64,000 nucleotides of DNA. Origin: VRUE01 sp963812335. Its GTDB lineage: Bacteria; Actinomycetota; Thermoleophilia; Solirubrobacterales; 70-9. The translations under genes and the position numbers were made by a program. The DNA is taken from NCBI GenBank assembly GCA_963812335.1, contig CAWEUU010000004.1, positions 186,001 to 250,000 on the forward strand, given 5' to 3'. Shown here piece after piece: positions 8,214 to 16,505 of the stretch. Position 1 is the stretch's first letter; every line of letters starts with the position of its first letter. The notes beneath the pieces are model-generated. The model saw only the letters and a list, made by a program, of their open reading frames with translations. It was not told the origin of the DNA and searched no databases.

Positions 8214-9452
8214 CTTCTCGTCTGCGCTGCCGCTCTTGGCGGCCAGCTTTTCGACCAGCTCGGCGCCGCGCTCGGCGCCGTCGTGCTCCTCGGCCCATGT
8301 GGCGAACTGGCCGGCTCGCTCGCCAAACGCGGCGTCGCCGAGGATGCGCTGGGCCGCCCAGCGCAGCGGGGCCGGGCGGCAGAAGCGCCAGGGAAGGGAA
8401 AGCCCCGCGCCGGCCCAGCCGACGCGCATCGCGGTCTCGCTCATGTCGCCGATGAAGGGGCTGATCAGCAGCGGGGTGCCGGCGGTAAGCGCACGGCAGA
8501 CGGTGCCGTGGCCGCCGTGGGAGATGACCAGCGCAGCGGCGGGCATCAGCTGGCTGTAGCTGAGCCAGTCGACGAGCACGGCATTGGCGGGCACATCGAT
8601 CGGGCTCTGTGGGACGACCCGGTTGGTCGTCGCCACCACCCGCACCGGCTCCTCGGCGAGCGCCGCCAGCGCGGTGCGAACCAGGTGGTTGCGCGAGTCG
8701 TGCGCGGTGCTCGGCGCGACCAGGACGAGCGGACCCTCGCCCGGCGGCAGCTCGATCTCCGGGTGGGGAACCTCGAAGCTCATCGGACCGACCACCTCGA
8801 CCGCCGCCGGCCAGCGCCGCGGGTACTCGAGATGGGGGAAGGTCCCGACCAGGGCCAGCTCCGTGCTGATCCCGCCGTGAAAGCGCTCGGTTGGCGCCAG
8901 GCCCAGCCGCGCCCGCTGCTTGTTGAGGTCGTCCCGTCCCTGTTCCAAGCCGACGTTCAGGGCACGCTGGCCCGCGCGCCAGACGCCGCGCCCGAACGGC
9001 GTGCGCGGGGGGCGCAGGCCGACGGCGAAGAACGGCAGGCCCGGCTCGACCACGGGGTAGATGTGGGGGATCAGCGTCGCCCGCGGGATCCCCGCGACCT
9101 CGGCGGCCAGCGCCGGCGCCAGGGTGAGGATGTCGCTGACGACCACCTGTGGTCGCATCTGCTCCAGCAGCGGCAGCAGCGCCCGCGCCGCCTCCGCCGC
9201 GTGCGAGCCCTCGGGTGAGTCCGGGTCGGGCGGCGGGAACATCCGGTATTCCTCGGCCGCGGCAAAGCTCAGGCCGGCTCCCTCGACGGCGGCCCGCCGC
9301 TCCTCCCAGGTCTCGATCGTGACCTCATGCCCTCGCTCAGCCAGCGCCCGGCCGAGCGCGATCGCGGGAAATACGTGCCCGGGGTCGCCGAAGGCGGCGA
9401 CCAGGAAGCGCCTAGGGGGTATCAAGCCCCTCGCCCGGGCGGGTGAAGACAA
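8175..9452 (-). CDS. GT1-family (UDP-glycosyltransferase-like) glycosyltransferase
   Basis: About 410-425 residues with the GT-B fold of family GT1. The N-terminal FGDPGHVFPAIALGRALAER matches the acceptor-domain glycine motif; the C-terminal donor-site region reads ISHGGHGTVCRALTAGTPL then SPFIGDMSETA. It should transfer a sugar to a small acceptor or lipid; neither is identifiable. The start is uncertain: TTG at 9452 or TTG at 9425, both inside the SDR gene that precedes it on the same strand. The stop lies in the anticodon loop of tRNA-Asn on the opposite strand, so the last 12 residues (LRGWDSNPQQLG) are antisense tRNA sequence. Confidence 0.8.
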   Translation of the reverse strand: MSSPARARGLIPPRRFLVAAFGDPGHVFPAIALGRALAERGHEVTIETWEERRAAVEGAGLSFAAAEEYRMFPPPDPDSPEGSHAAEAARALLPLLEQMRPQVVVSDILTLAPALAAEVAGIPRATLIPHIYPVVEPGLPFFAVGLRPPRTPFGRGVWRAGQRALNVGLEQGRDDLNKQRARLGLAPTERFHGGISTELALVGTFPHLEYPRRWPAAVEVVGPMSFEVPHPEIELPPGEGPLVLVAPSTAHDSRNHLVRTALAALAEEPVRVVATTNRVVPQSPIDVPANAVLVDWLSYSQLMPAAALVISHGGHGTVCRALTAGTPLLISPFIGDMSETAMRVGWAGAGLSLPWRFCRPAPLRWAAQRILGDAAFGERAGQFATWAEEHDGAERGAELVEKLAAKSGSADEKLRGWDSNPQQLG

Positions 9453-10143
9453 TCTCGGGGATGTGGCAGTTGGGCGAGACGCTGAGCAGGAAGCGCACCG
9501 CCTCGCCGATGTCCTGCGGCTGGATCATCTCCTCGGCGGGGACCTGGCCCTTGGCGAACTCGGTCATCGGGGTGTCGACGAAGCCCGGCGCCAGGGCCGT
9601 GCACTGGATTCCGGCGCTGCCGACCTCACGGTGGGTCGACTGGGTGAAGTTGATCACCGCGCCCTTGGTCGCGGCATAGATCGAGAGCCATGCCTGACCC
9701 GATTTGCCGGCGATCGAGGCGGTGTTGACGATCAGTGCCTTGCCGTGCTCGGCGCCGGCCTCGCGCAGCAGCGGCAGGCCCTCGCGGGTGCCGATGATCA
9801 GCGCCCGCAGGTTGACCGCGAGCTGCATGTCGAGGTATTTGGTCTGGATCTCCTCCATCGGCGCACCGATCCCGACGCCGGCGTTGTTGACGAGGACGTC
9901 GAGGCGTCCGTAGGCCTCGCGGTGCTTGGCGACGACGCCGACCACGTCCTCCTCGTCGGTCATGTTGGCGGCGACGCTCTGCACATCGAGGCCGTCGGCG
10001 CGCAGGAGCTCCGCCGCGGCCTCCAGCTTCTCCGGGCGCCGTGCCGAGATCGTCAGCGCGTGACCCTCTTCACCGAGTGTGCGGGCGATCGCCAGCCCGA
10101 TCCCGCTCGACGCCCCGGTTATCAGTGCCGCTCGATCCGCCAT
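9412..10143 (-). CDS. Short-chain dehydrogenase/reductase
   Basis: A 243-residue classical SDR oxidoreductase. It has the TGASSGIG cofactor motif (residues 9-16), an NNAG motif near residue 86, and the catalytic Ser143, Tyr156 and Lys160 (IYAATK). The Arg-Arg after the second strand (SARRPEKL) suggests NADPH use. The ATG at 10143 is preceded by GAGGAG. The 3' end overlaps the glycosyltransferase start by about 14-40 bases, so the two are co-transcribed. The substrate cannot be inferred. Confidence 0.9.
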   Translation of the reverse strand: MADRAALITGASSGIGLAIARTLGEEGHALTISARRPEKLEAAAELLRADGLDVQSVAANMTDEEDVVGVVAKHREAYGRLDVLVNNAGVGIGAPMEEIQTKYLDMQLAVNLRALIIGTREGLPLLREAGAEHGKALIVNTASIAGKSGQAWLSIYAATKGAVINFTQSTHREVGSAGIQCTALAPGFVDTPMTEFAKGQVPAEEMIQPQDIGEAVRFLLSVSPNCHIPEIVFTRPGEGLDTP

Positions 10144-10229
10144 ATCTCGCTCCTCGTGGTCATCGTTGGCCGGGCACGCACCCTATACGCCACCCGACCC
10201 CCACAGCTGAATAACATGGCCGGTCCCGC

Positions 10230-11312
10230 ATGTCTTGGCGCCATGCCACAAGCGCTTCAGCCTGCCTGCTCGCGGCCGCCATCCTCGCGGCCGGCTGCGG
10301 GGGGGACTCCGATGCCTCGACGTCGACTGCGGCGGTCGTTGCCAGCAAACCCGCGCCGCCGAAGAGCGCATTCCCGCAGACCGAAGGCCGGACTCTGCAG
10401 GAGCTGGTCAAAGACCAGGACTCGCATGCCGAACTGGTCGTCTCGCCTGCCGCTCTCACGTTCGACCAGGGAGAGAGCCGCTACCCGTTCGGAGTTTTCA
10501 AGCCCGACCGGAGCCCGATCGACGATGCCGATGTGGCCCTCTATCTGGCGAAGGTTCCACCGCCCAAGGGCGGAAGCAACGGCACCGGCAAGAACGGCAA
10601 ACAGAAGAAGGGCGCCGTGGCCCGCGCCCGCAGCGAAGGGCTCGAACAGACCGCGGTCGGACCCTACCCGGCCGCGATCGAAAGCCTTGCCACCCAGCCC
10701 GCCTACCGCGCCCAGACGACAACCAGCGATCCGGACGCGGCGGCGGTCGTCTACAGCGCCGAGGTCGATTTCCCCAGCGAGGGGGAGTGGCGCATCGCGG
10801 CGCTGGTGAAGAAGGACGATGAAATCGTCGCCACACTCCTGCCGAGCGCCGAAGTCGGTCAGTTCAAGGGCGTGCCCAAGGTGGGAGAAAAGGCGCCGAA
10901 GATCCACACCCCGACCGTCGATGACGTCGGCGGCGACCGCTCCAAGGTCACCACCAGGCTGCCGCCCGACACCCAGAACCGCGTCGATTACGCCGACGCT
11001 CTGGGCAAAGAACCGATCTTGCTCTTGTTTGCGACCCCCCAGTTCTGCCAGAGTCGGGTCTGCGGCCCGGTCGTCGACGTGGCTGAGCAGCTCAAAGACC
11101 AGTACGGCGATGAAGCCGCGTTCATCCACGTGGAGATCTACAACGACAACGACCCGAGCAAAGGCGTGCGCCCCCAGGTGCGGGCGTTCCGCCTGCCGAG
11201 TGAGCCGTGGCTGTTCGCGATCGACCGCCAGGGCATCATCCGGGCCGAGGTCGAGGGCGCCTTCGGTGTCGATCGGATGACACAGGTCGTGAAAGAGGTG
11301 ACCGGGAAATGA
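10230..11312 (+). CDS. Lipoprotein with a thioredoxin-like domain
   Basis: A 360-residue exported protein. A signal peptide ends in the lipobox LAAGC with lipidated Cys23. The middle portion (about 60-210) looks like an Ig-like/extracellular region with a low-complexity Gly/Lys segment. The C-terminal region (from about 225) is thioredoxin-like: KVGEKAPKIHTPT, then LLLFATPQFCQSRVCGPVVD with Cys273-x4-Cys278 in the SCO/peroxiredoxin-like position. It may reduce or metallate an exported partner. The stop overlaps the following Hpt gene (ATGA), which is an odd partner for a secreted redox protein. Confidence 0.75.
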   Translation: MSWRHATSASACLLAAAILAAGCGGDSDASTSTAAVVASKPAPPKSAFPQTEGRTLQELVKDQDSHAELVVSPAALTFDQGESRYPFGVFKPDRSPIDDADVALYLAKVPPPKGGSNGTGKNGKQKKGAVARARSEGLEQTAVGPYPAAIESLATQPAYRAQTTTSDPDAAAVVYSAEVDFPSEGEWRIAALVKKDDEIVATLLPSAEVGQFKGVPKVGEKAPKIHTPTVDDVGGDRSKVTTRLPPDTQNRVDYADALGKEPILLLFATPQFCQSRVCGPVVDVAEQLKDQYGDEAAFIHVEIYNDNDPSKGVRPQVRAFRLPSEPWLFAIDRQGIIRAEVEGAFGVDRMTQVVKEVTGK

Positions 11313-11674
11313 GCGAAAAGACCGCGCCGGACCCAGAGCTGCTGAAGTCGTTTGCCGAAGAGGCAAAACGGCGCTGCGACGTGATCGCGGCCGGCCTAGC
11401 GACCGAGACCGAAGACTTCGAGACGCTGCGCTCGGAAGCGCACGCCCTGAAGGGCACCGCCGGCGCCGTCGGCCTGCGCCGCCTTGCCGAGCTCGCCGGG
11501 CTGATGGAATCCGACCTCGCCGAAGCGAAGACGTCAGGTGAGCTCCGCGGGGGTCGCTCGCACCAGATCGCCGACGCCGCCAAGGCCCTCGCCGAGGGGG
11601 CCAACGCCGCCGCCGAGGGCAAGGAAGAGCCACCCGACGTGGGCCGTTCCCTCGCCCAGCTATTCAGCGCCTAG
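11309..11674 (+). CDS. Hpt (histidine phosphotransfer) domain protein
   Basis: A 121-residue helical protein. The sequence SEAHALKGTAGAVGLRRLAE is the Hpt signature, with His45 as the phosphate-accepting residue. Hpt proteins relay phosphate between a hybrid kinase and a response regulator; no kinase or receiver gene lies in this window. The ATG at 11309 overlaps the lipoprotein stop (ATGA), so both are made together. tRNA-Met begins 22 bases downstream. The fold call is firm; the pathway is unknown. Confidence 0.8.
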   Translation: MSEKTAPDPELLKSFAEEAKRRCDVIAAGLATETEDFETLRSEAHALKGTAGAVGLRRLAELAGLMESDLAEAKTSGELRGGRSHQIADAAKALAEGANAAAEGKEEPPDVGRSLAQLFSA

Positions 11675-11695
11675 CGCGCTACGCTCGCCTTCTCC

Positions 11696-11769
<74 letters not shown>

Positions 11770-11885
11770 TTGGCGCTTTGAGCAGATTGCCGGTTGGCGG
11801 AACCGGGGGAGTAGCCTTTGGTGCAACGCAGTGCCCCTCCTGAGCGCCGCCTGGGAGGCCCAGTGCCCATCTCGGAGATCTATTC

Positions 11886-13091
11886 ATGGCTTCATCCCGC
11901 CCTGCGCGCGGCAGGGAGCGCCGCCACCATCTCGACGCCATCCGCGTGTCGGCGATCCTTCTGCTGATCCCGTACCACGCGGCCCGCTACGTCCAAAAGG
12001 GGCTCGGCGGGAACAGGGCCGTCGACGCCGCCGTCTGGTTCGTGCACACCTGGCACATGCCTCTGTTCTTCGCGATCTCAGGGTTCCTGGCCGCCACCGC
12101 GCTCAGCAGGTCGGACGCTGTCGGGCAGGTCCGGTCCCGGCTGCGGCGGCTGGGCGTGCCCCTGGCCGTCGGGATGCTCACCGTCGTTCCGCTCGCCAAC
12201 TTCCTGGTGATCTCGGCGGCAGCGGCCTGGCCACGCGACCAGAAGATCCCGGCCAAGCGCGAGCTGACCTTCGGCCACGTCTTCAACTTCACGCCGCAGC
12301 ACCTCTGGTTCCTGGGCTACCTGCTGCTGATCTCCGTGCTCGCGATCGGCGTGTGGCTGGCGGTCCGACGGCTCCGATCGGCCGGCCCGGCGATCAATCG
12401 CGGCTTCGGGGTCCTGATCGGATCGTGGTGGGGCGTCTTCGTCCTCGCCGTGCTCAGCGCCCTGATCCTGGCCACGAAGAGCGGCTGGGCCGCGGGCGGG
12501 ACGATGTCGAACTCGCTGGTCCCCGTCCCGACACTGCTCGTCTACTTCGGCTTCTTCTTTGTTTTCGGCTGGCTGCTCAGTGGCCAGGAACACCTATCCG
12601 CAGCGCTCGAGCGCAGGGCGTGGCCGTGGTTCTCTGCGGGGTTGGCGCTGGCCGTGCCCGCCTTCCTCCTCTCCTACAACAACACCGACTTCACCGGCAA
12701 CGTCGGCACGGCCGGGATCTTCGTCGCGGAAGGCCAGCCCCGGATCCTCGGCCTGCTTGCGGTCGGCCTCGTCTGCTGGTTCACGCTGCTGGGGATCTGG
12801 GGGCTCCTCGCTCGCTACATGAACAGGGAGTCGAGAGTTCTGCGCTATCTGGCTGACGCCAGCTTCTGGATCTACCTGGTCCACATTCCCTTCCTCGTCG
12901 CCCTGCAGAGCACGCTTGCCCAGACCCACATGGAGATCGCTTTGCGCTACGCGCTCACCGTGAGCGGCACCCTGGCTCTGTCGGTCGGCAGCTTCTCCCT
13001 GGTGCAGGCCGGACGGAGGCGGTGGCTCAAGGGTCCTCGGCCATCACAGGTCCGGGCCGGCAAGCGCGAAGCATTGGCGGATGTCAGATGA
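11886..13091 (+). CDS. Acyltransferase family 3 membrane protein
   Basis: A 401-residue integral membrane protein with about ten hydrophobic helices. The start HHLDAIRVSAILLLIPYHAAR has the Arg and His pattern (Arg20, His31) of the acyltransferase-3/OafA/MdoC family, which moves acyl groups from the cytoplasm onto extracytoplasmic sugars or lipids. HMPLFFAISGF follows at the second helix, and ASFWIYLVHIPFLV near the end is typical. The gene stands alone between tRNA-Met and a convergent methyltransferase, so the acceptor molecule is unknown. Confidence 0.85.
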   Translation: MASSRPARGRERRHHLDAIRVSAILLLIPYHAARYVQKGLGGNRAVDAAVWFVHTWHMPLFFAISGFLAATALSRSDAVGQVRSRLRRLGVPLAVGMLTVVPLANFLVISAAAAWPRDQKIPAKRELTFGHVFNFTPQHLWFLGYLLLISVLAIGVWLAVRRLRSAGPAINRGFGVLIGSWWGVFVLAVLSALILATKSGWAAGGTMSNSLVPVPTLLVYFGFFFVFGWLLSGQEHLSAALERRAWPWFSAGLALAVPAFLLSYNNTDFTGNVGTAGIFVAEGQPRILGLLAVGLVCWFTLLGIWGLLARYMNRESRVLRYLADASFWIYLVHIPFLVALQSTLAQTHMEIALRYALTVSGTLALSVGSFSLVQAGRRRWLKGPRPSQVRAGKREALADVR

Positions 13092-13168
13092 GGCCACGAC
13101 GTCCGTCGTGACCGTCCCCCTCGCCTGTGATGGCTCGATGACGTGCGACCGGCCTGAACGCGCGGCGC

Positions 13169-13918
13169 TCAGGCGGTCTTCTGCGCGACCACGGCGATGT
13201 AATGCAGTGGTTCGCCGTTGACCGAGACCCGGTGCTGGTAGCGCTGGCGGGTGTGCTCCTTTAGCTCACCGGTCTCGAACAGGGTGTTGAGCAGGCGGGA
13301 GAAGCCGCTGGCGTCGCCGTTGTCGAGGAACTGGTCGCGGATGTTGAAGGCGACCCAGCCACCGGGGCTGACGAGATCATAGGCGGCGCGGAAGGCGTCG
13401 GCGGGAATGTCGCCGAAGCCGAGCGCCGCGACGCAGACGAGGCAGTTGAACTCGTGTGAGTCGAGTTCGTCGCGGATCTCGGGATCGAGCTCGGTCAGGT
13501 CGAGCGCGTGGTAGGCGTCGTAGAGGCCGGGGCGATCGCGTTCGGCGGCCTCCTTGGCCTCCTCCAGCAGGTCGACGCCGACGATCGAGTCGGCACCGCG
13601 GTTGTCGAGCTCCTCGGCGACCATGCCGTTGCCGGCGCCGAGGTCGAAGACGCGCAACTCCTTAAAGTCCTGATCCTCGCGGACGAGCGTCTCATCGAGC
13701 AGGTCGACGACGACTTCAGGCGAGCGGCAGCTGAGGACATCGGAAAAGATCCGCTCGTAGAGGCCAGGGACAGAGTAGATCTCCCCGTAATCGTGGCAGC
13801 GGATACGACGGCGCTCGCCGTCCTCCTCGATCTCAAAAAACTCCTGGTCCTGATCGAGGCCGAATGCACCTGCACCCGGTAGATGAACTTGGAGATCTTG
13901 CTCAGATAGCGTGGACAT
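13169..13918 (-). CDS. SAM-dependent methyltransferase
   Basis: A 249-residue class I methyltransferase. The Rossmann motif I is FDLGAGNGMVAEEL near residue 92; IVGVDLLEEA is motif post-I; SHEFNCLVCVAALGFGDIP and SPGGWVAFNIRDQF are motifs II and III. The ATG at 13918 has AGAGGAG placed correctly (13921-13928); the open frame runs 18 codons further but without a ribosome site. Substrate unknown; it lies 124 bases downstream of the PhzF-like gene on the same strand. That gap contains a small CGCCCT-TTC-AGGGCG hairpin at 13972-13986. Confidence 0.85.
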   Translation of the reverse strand: MSTLSEQDLQVHLPGAGAFGLDQDQEFFEIEEDGERRRIRCHDYGEIYSVPGLYERIFSDVLSCRSPEVVVDLLDETLVREDQDFKELRVFDLGAGNGMVAEELDNRGADSIVGVDLLEEAKEAAERDRPGLYDAYHALDLTELDPEIRDELDSHEFNCLVCVAALGFGDIPADAFRAAYDLVSPGGWVAFNIRDQFLDNGDASGFSRLLNTLFETGELKEHTRQRYQHRVSVNGEPLHYIAVVAQKTA

Positions 13919-14042
13919 GCGCTCCTCTTGTGTCGTTACGTCGCCGGTGGCGACCCCTTCGGTGCGTCCCACGCCCTTTCAGGGCGGACGCCACTGCGCT
14001 CGACGACGTAACTCTCATCAAGGCCACCGAGCGTCAGTCAAC

Positions 14043-14702
14043 CTATCGGGATTCGACCAGCCTTGCTATTCCGCCAACCTCTACCCGATTGTCGGCAAGT
14101 TTCCTACATCGCAGTACGGACCCTCGACCCTGGTGGATGGTCAGCGGCCTTCCAAGCCGCTTGCAGAGCGCGATTGCGGCCGATCCGGTCGCCTCGTCCT
14201 CGGCGATCCCGGCTTCCGGAACGAAGGACCGTGCACGAATCGTCCCGGCCGCCTCGTCTATCCACGACCAGGCGTACGTGTTGACCGCTCGGGCCTCACG
14301 ATCCAGCGCTCGCACCGCCGCTGGCGTATCAAACCGCACATACTCGAACGGCGGCGCCCATTCCGCCCGGGCTGCTACATACGTCACGTTCTCCGCGTAG
14401 CGGACCCCGACCACCCCGGCCGGCGTCCGCAGGGCCTCCACAGGTTCGCCCTCCCGCGCGAGCAGCCAGGCTGTGCCGACGGTCGGGTGGCCGGCGAAGG
14501 GAAGCTCGACGGTGGGGGTGTGGATGCGGATTCGGCCGACGGCCCGATCCTCGACGAAGACGGTCTCGCTGAAGCCGAGCCTTGCGGCCACGTCCTGGCG
14601 CGCCCCCTCCGGCACCTGCCGACCGTCGAGGAAGACGCCGAGCGGGTTGCCCCATTCGCCCTCGTCGTTGACGAAAACGCGGAGCACGTGGAGGGTCGGC
14701 AC
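14043..14702 (-). CDS. PhzF-family isomerase-like protein
   Basis: A 219-residue member of the PhzF/diaminopimelate-epimerase-fold family. RVFVNDEGEWGNPLGVFLDG is the family start; Glu46 in FSETVFV is at the position of the catalytic Glu; LPFAGHPTVGTAWLL and DEATGSAAIAL are the two substrate/phosphate-binding loops. It is shorter than usual (about 260-300), chiefly in the middle. Members catalyse hydrogen shifts or epimerisation. No phenazine genes are near, so a phenazine role is not implied. Confidence 0.85.
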   Translation of the reverse strand: MPTLHVLRVFVNDEGEWGNPLGVFLDGRQVPEGARQDVAARLGFSETVFVEDRAVGRIRIHTPTVELPFAGHPTVGTAWLLAREGEPVEALRTPAGVVGVRYAENVTYVAARAEWAPPFEYVRFDTPAAVRALDREARAVNTYAWSWIDEAAGTIRARSFVPEAGIAEDEATGSAAIALCKRLGRPLTIHQGRGSVLRCRKLADNRVEVGGIARLVESR

Positions 14703-14725
14703 CGGTCGATCTTAGGTGGATCGAC

Positions 14726-14731
14726 TACCTT
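14726..14731 (+). promoter_or_regulatory. -10 element of a leaderless promoter
   Basis: TACCTT followed by six bases and the ATG of the hydrolase at 14738; no ribosome site is seen. This fits the leaderless TANNNT-N6-ATG pattern. Confidence 0.45.
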
Positions 14732-14737
14732 GGCGAA

Positions 14738-16117
14738 ATGAGGGCTCGCTACAGCATCGCACTGCTGTCGATCGCCGTCAGCACAGCCGCCCTGCCGCCG
14801 GCGGCCGACGCCCTCCCGGCTTTGCATCGTTGCGACCTCGGCGCCAAGCGGCCCCTGCGCTGCGGCTCGCTAGCCGTTCCCCTGAGTCGCACCGACCTCT
14901 CGCTCGGCGCGACGCGGATCGGCTTCGCCGTGCGGCCGCGCTCGGACCGGCGCCGGCCCTCGCTGGGCACGATCCTCGCCATCGACGGCGGTCCGGGTTA
15001 CGCATCCACGGCGGCGCCCTATGTGCGCTCGCTGAGCGCCGTCCTCGCGCCGCTGCTGCGCCGGCGCGAGCTTGTCTTCGTCGACGCGCGCGGAACGGGT
15101 CGCTCCGAGGTCGTCGACTGCCCGTCGCTGCAGGACGGCCTGATCCGGGAATTCATCGCGATTGGCGAGTGCTCCGACAGCCTCGGCCCGCGCCGCATCG
15201 CCTACACCACCGCCGAAACCGCCAACGACCTCGATGCCGTGCGCGCGGCGCTGGGGGTGCGGAAGGTGTACTTCTACGGCGACTCGTACGCCACTCTGCT
15301 CGGCCAGGCCTACGCCGCCCGCTATCCGTCGCGGCTGCGCGGGCTGGTCCTCGACTCCGCCTACCCGGGCGATGACCCCTACTACCGCACGCTGCTCCCC
15401 GCCGGCATCCGCAGCCTCGGGATCGCCTGCCGTCGCTCGCCTGGCTGTCACGGCGACGCGGTCGGTCGCTTCAGTCGGGTGGTGCGCCGCTTCCACGCCG
15501 GGCCCCGCCCGACCGACCGGCTGATCGCATTTCTGCTCGGCGCCGGCACCCTGGCCCCGCGGTCCTACCTCAGTCTCGACGACGGCGTGCGCCGCTTTCT
15601 GCACGGTGATCCGCAAAGGCTCAACCGTCTGGTCTCGGCGGGCGCCGTCGGCCACGGCGATCTCGGAGAATTCTCCTACGGGCTCGAGATCGCGGTCGAG
15701 TGCAACGACTACCCGCTGCTCTGGGACCCGCGCGCGCCCATCGACGAGCGGATCCGCCAGCTTGACACCGCGACTCGGAAGCTTCCCGTCGACCACTTCG
15801 CGCCCTTCGGCCGCCGCGAGTACCTGCTGTCGCGCGCCGCACACCTGACCAGCTGCCTGACTTGGCCGGCGCCGTCGCCCGGAGAGCTGGAGCCGCCGGT
15901 TCCCTCGGGCTGGAGGGCGCCGCGCAGCTTCCCGACCCTGGTCCTCGCCGGTCAGCTCGACGATGTCACCTCGGTCGCCGAGGCGCGCCAAGTCCGGGCG
16001 CGCTTCCCGCGTTCGCGCCTGTACGTCGTGCCCAACCGCGGCCACGCCTCGAGCATCTACTACCCGTTCCGCTCACCCGCGGTAGGAGCCATCCGCCGTT
16101 TTCTGCGCCAGAATTGA
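14738..16117 (+). CDS. Exported alpha/beta hydrolase (TAP-like peptidase/lipase)
   Basis: A 459-residue secreted serine hydrolase. The first ~26 residues form a signal peptide ending in ADALPA. The alpha/beta-hydrolase oxyanion motif is DGGPGYAS, the nucleophile is Ser183 in YGDSYATLLGQ, and the acid and base appear in LAGQLDDVTS and NRGHASSIYY (about residues 407 and 433). This is the layout of tripeptidyl-aminopeptidase (TAP)/SlpE-type hydrolases. The many cysteines (ECSDS, SPGCHGD, VECNDY, TSCLTW) suggest disulfides outside the cell. Peptidase versus esterase activity cannot be decided. Confidence 0.85.
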   Translation: MRARYSIALLSIAVSTAALPPAADALPALHRCDLGAKRPLRCGSLAVPLSRTDLSLGATRIGFAVRPRSDRRRPSLGTILAIDGGPGYASTAAPYVRSLSAVLAPLLRRRELVFVDARGTGRSEVVDCPSLQDGLIREFIAIGECSDSLGPRRIAYTTAETANDLDAVRAALGVRKVYFYGDSYATLLGQAYAARYPSRLRGLVLDSAYPGDDPYYRTLLPAGIRSLGIACRRSPGCHGDAVGRFSRVVRRFHAGPRPTDRLIAFLLGAGTLAPRSYLSLDDGVRRFLHGDPQRLNRLVSAGAVGHGDLGEFSYGLEIAVECNDYPLLWDPRAPIDERIRQLDTATRKLPVDHFAPFGRREYLLSRAAHLTSCLTWPAPSPGELEPPVPSGWRAPRSFPTLVLAGQLDDVTSVAEARQVRARFPRSRLYVVPNRGHASSIYYPFRSPAVGAIRRFLRQN

Positions 16118-16154
16118 GCCGTTGCTTGTCCGTTCACCTAGGAGAGGAGTCGAC

Positions 16155-16505
16155 GTGTCGGTTGAAGATCTGAGGAAGAGGTGGGCGCGGCGCTTGCCAA
16201 CCCTGCTGGCGGTCCTGGCGGTTGGGCTGATCGGGGTCGCTTGGTCCGGCTGTGGAAGCGACGACAACAGCGACGCTTCCAACGAAGCCCAGGAGCGGAT
16301 CGAACAGGGCCTCAACGAAGCCAAGCAGGGCATCGAAGACGGCAAGGAAGAAGTGCAGAAGGGCCTTGAAAGGGCCGAAGAGGAAGCCGGTCAGGGAATC
16401 GAAAAGGGCAAGGAAGAGGCGCAGAAGGGGATCGAAGAAGGCAAGGATGAAGCCCAGAAGGGGATCGAAGAAGGCGAACGCTACGCCGACGAATACACGC
16501 CCTAG
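16155..16505 (+). CDS. Small lipoprotein with five 11-residue coiled-coil repeats
   Basis: A 116-residue exported protein. The GTG at 16155 follows GGAGAGGAG with a 5-base gap. Signal peptide helix LPTLLAVLAVGLIGVAW leads to a lipobox-like WSGC Cys. Residues 54-108 are five tandem hendecads of the type EEAQKGIEEGK, predicting a right-handed coiled coil or apolipoprotein-like amphipathic helix anchored at the cell surface. The stop codon overlaps the convergent next gene's stop in a shared CTAG. Function unknown; membrane or envelope tethering is a guess. Confidence 0.7.
   Translation: MSVEDLRKRWARRLPTLLAVLAVGLIGVAWSGCGSDDNSDASNEAQERIEQGLNEAKQGIEDGKEEVQKGLERAEEEAGQGIEKGKEEAQKGIEEGKDEAQKGIEEGERYADEYTP
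16314..16478 (+). repeat. Five tandem 33-base coding repeats
   Basis: Five 33-base units encode NEAKQGIEDGK, EEVQKGLERAE, EEAGQGIEKGK, EEAQKGIEEGK and DEAQKGIEEGE. Units four and five are closest to each other, so recent duplication is likely. The copy number could vary between strains. Confidence 0.85.

Noticed and set aside
14043..14702. Phenazine biosynthesis gene
   Set aside because: Only the PhzF fold is present; no other phenazine genes are near, so pathway membership is not supported.
16314..16478. Regular 33-base repeats as a CRISPR array
   Set aside because: Repeats are contiguous, without spacers, and encode an in-frame coiled coil.
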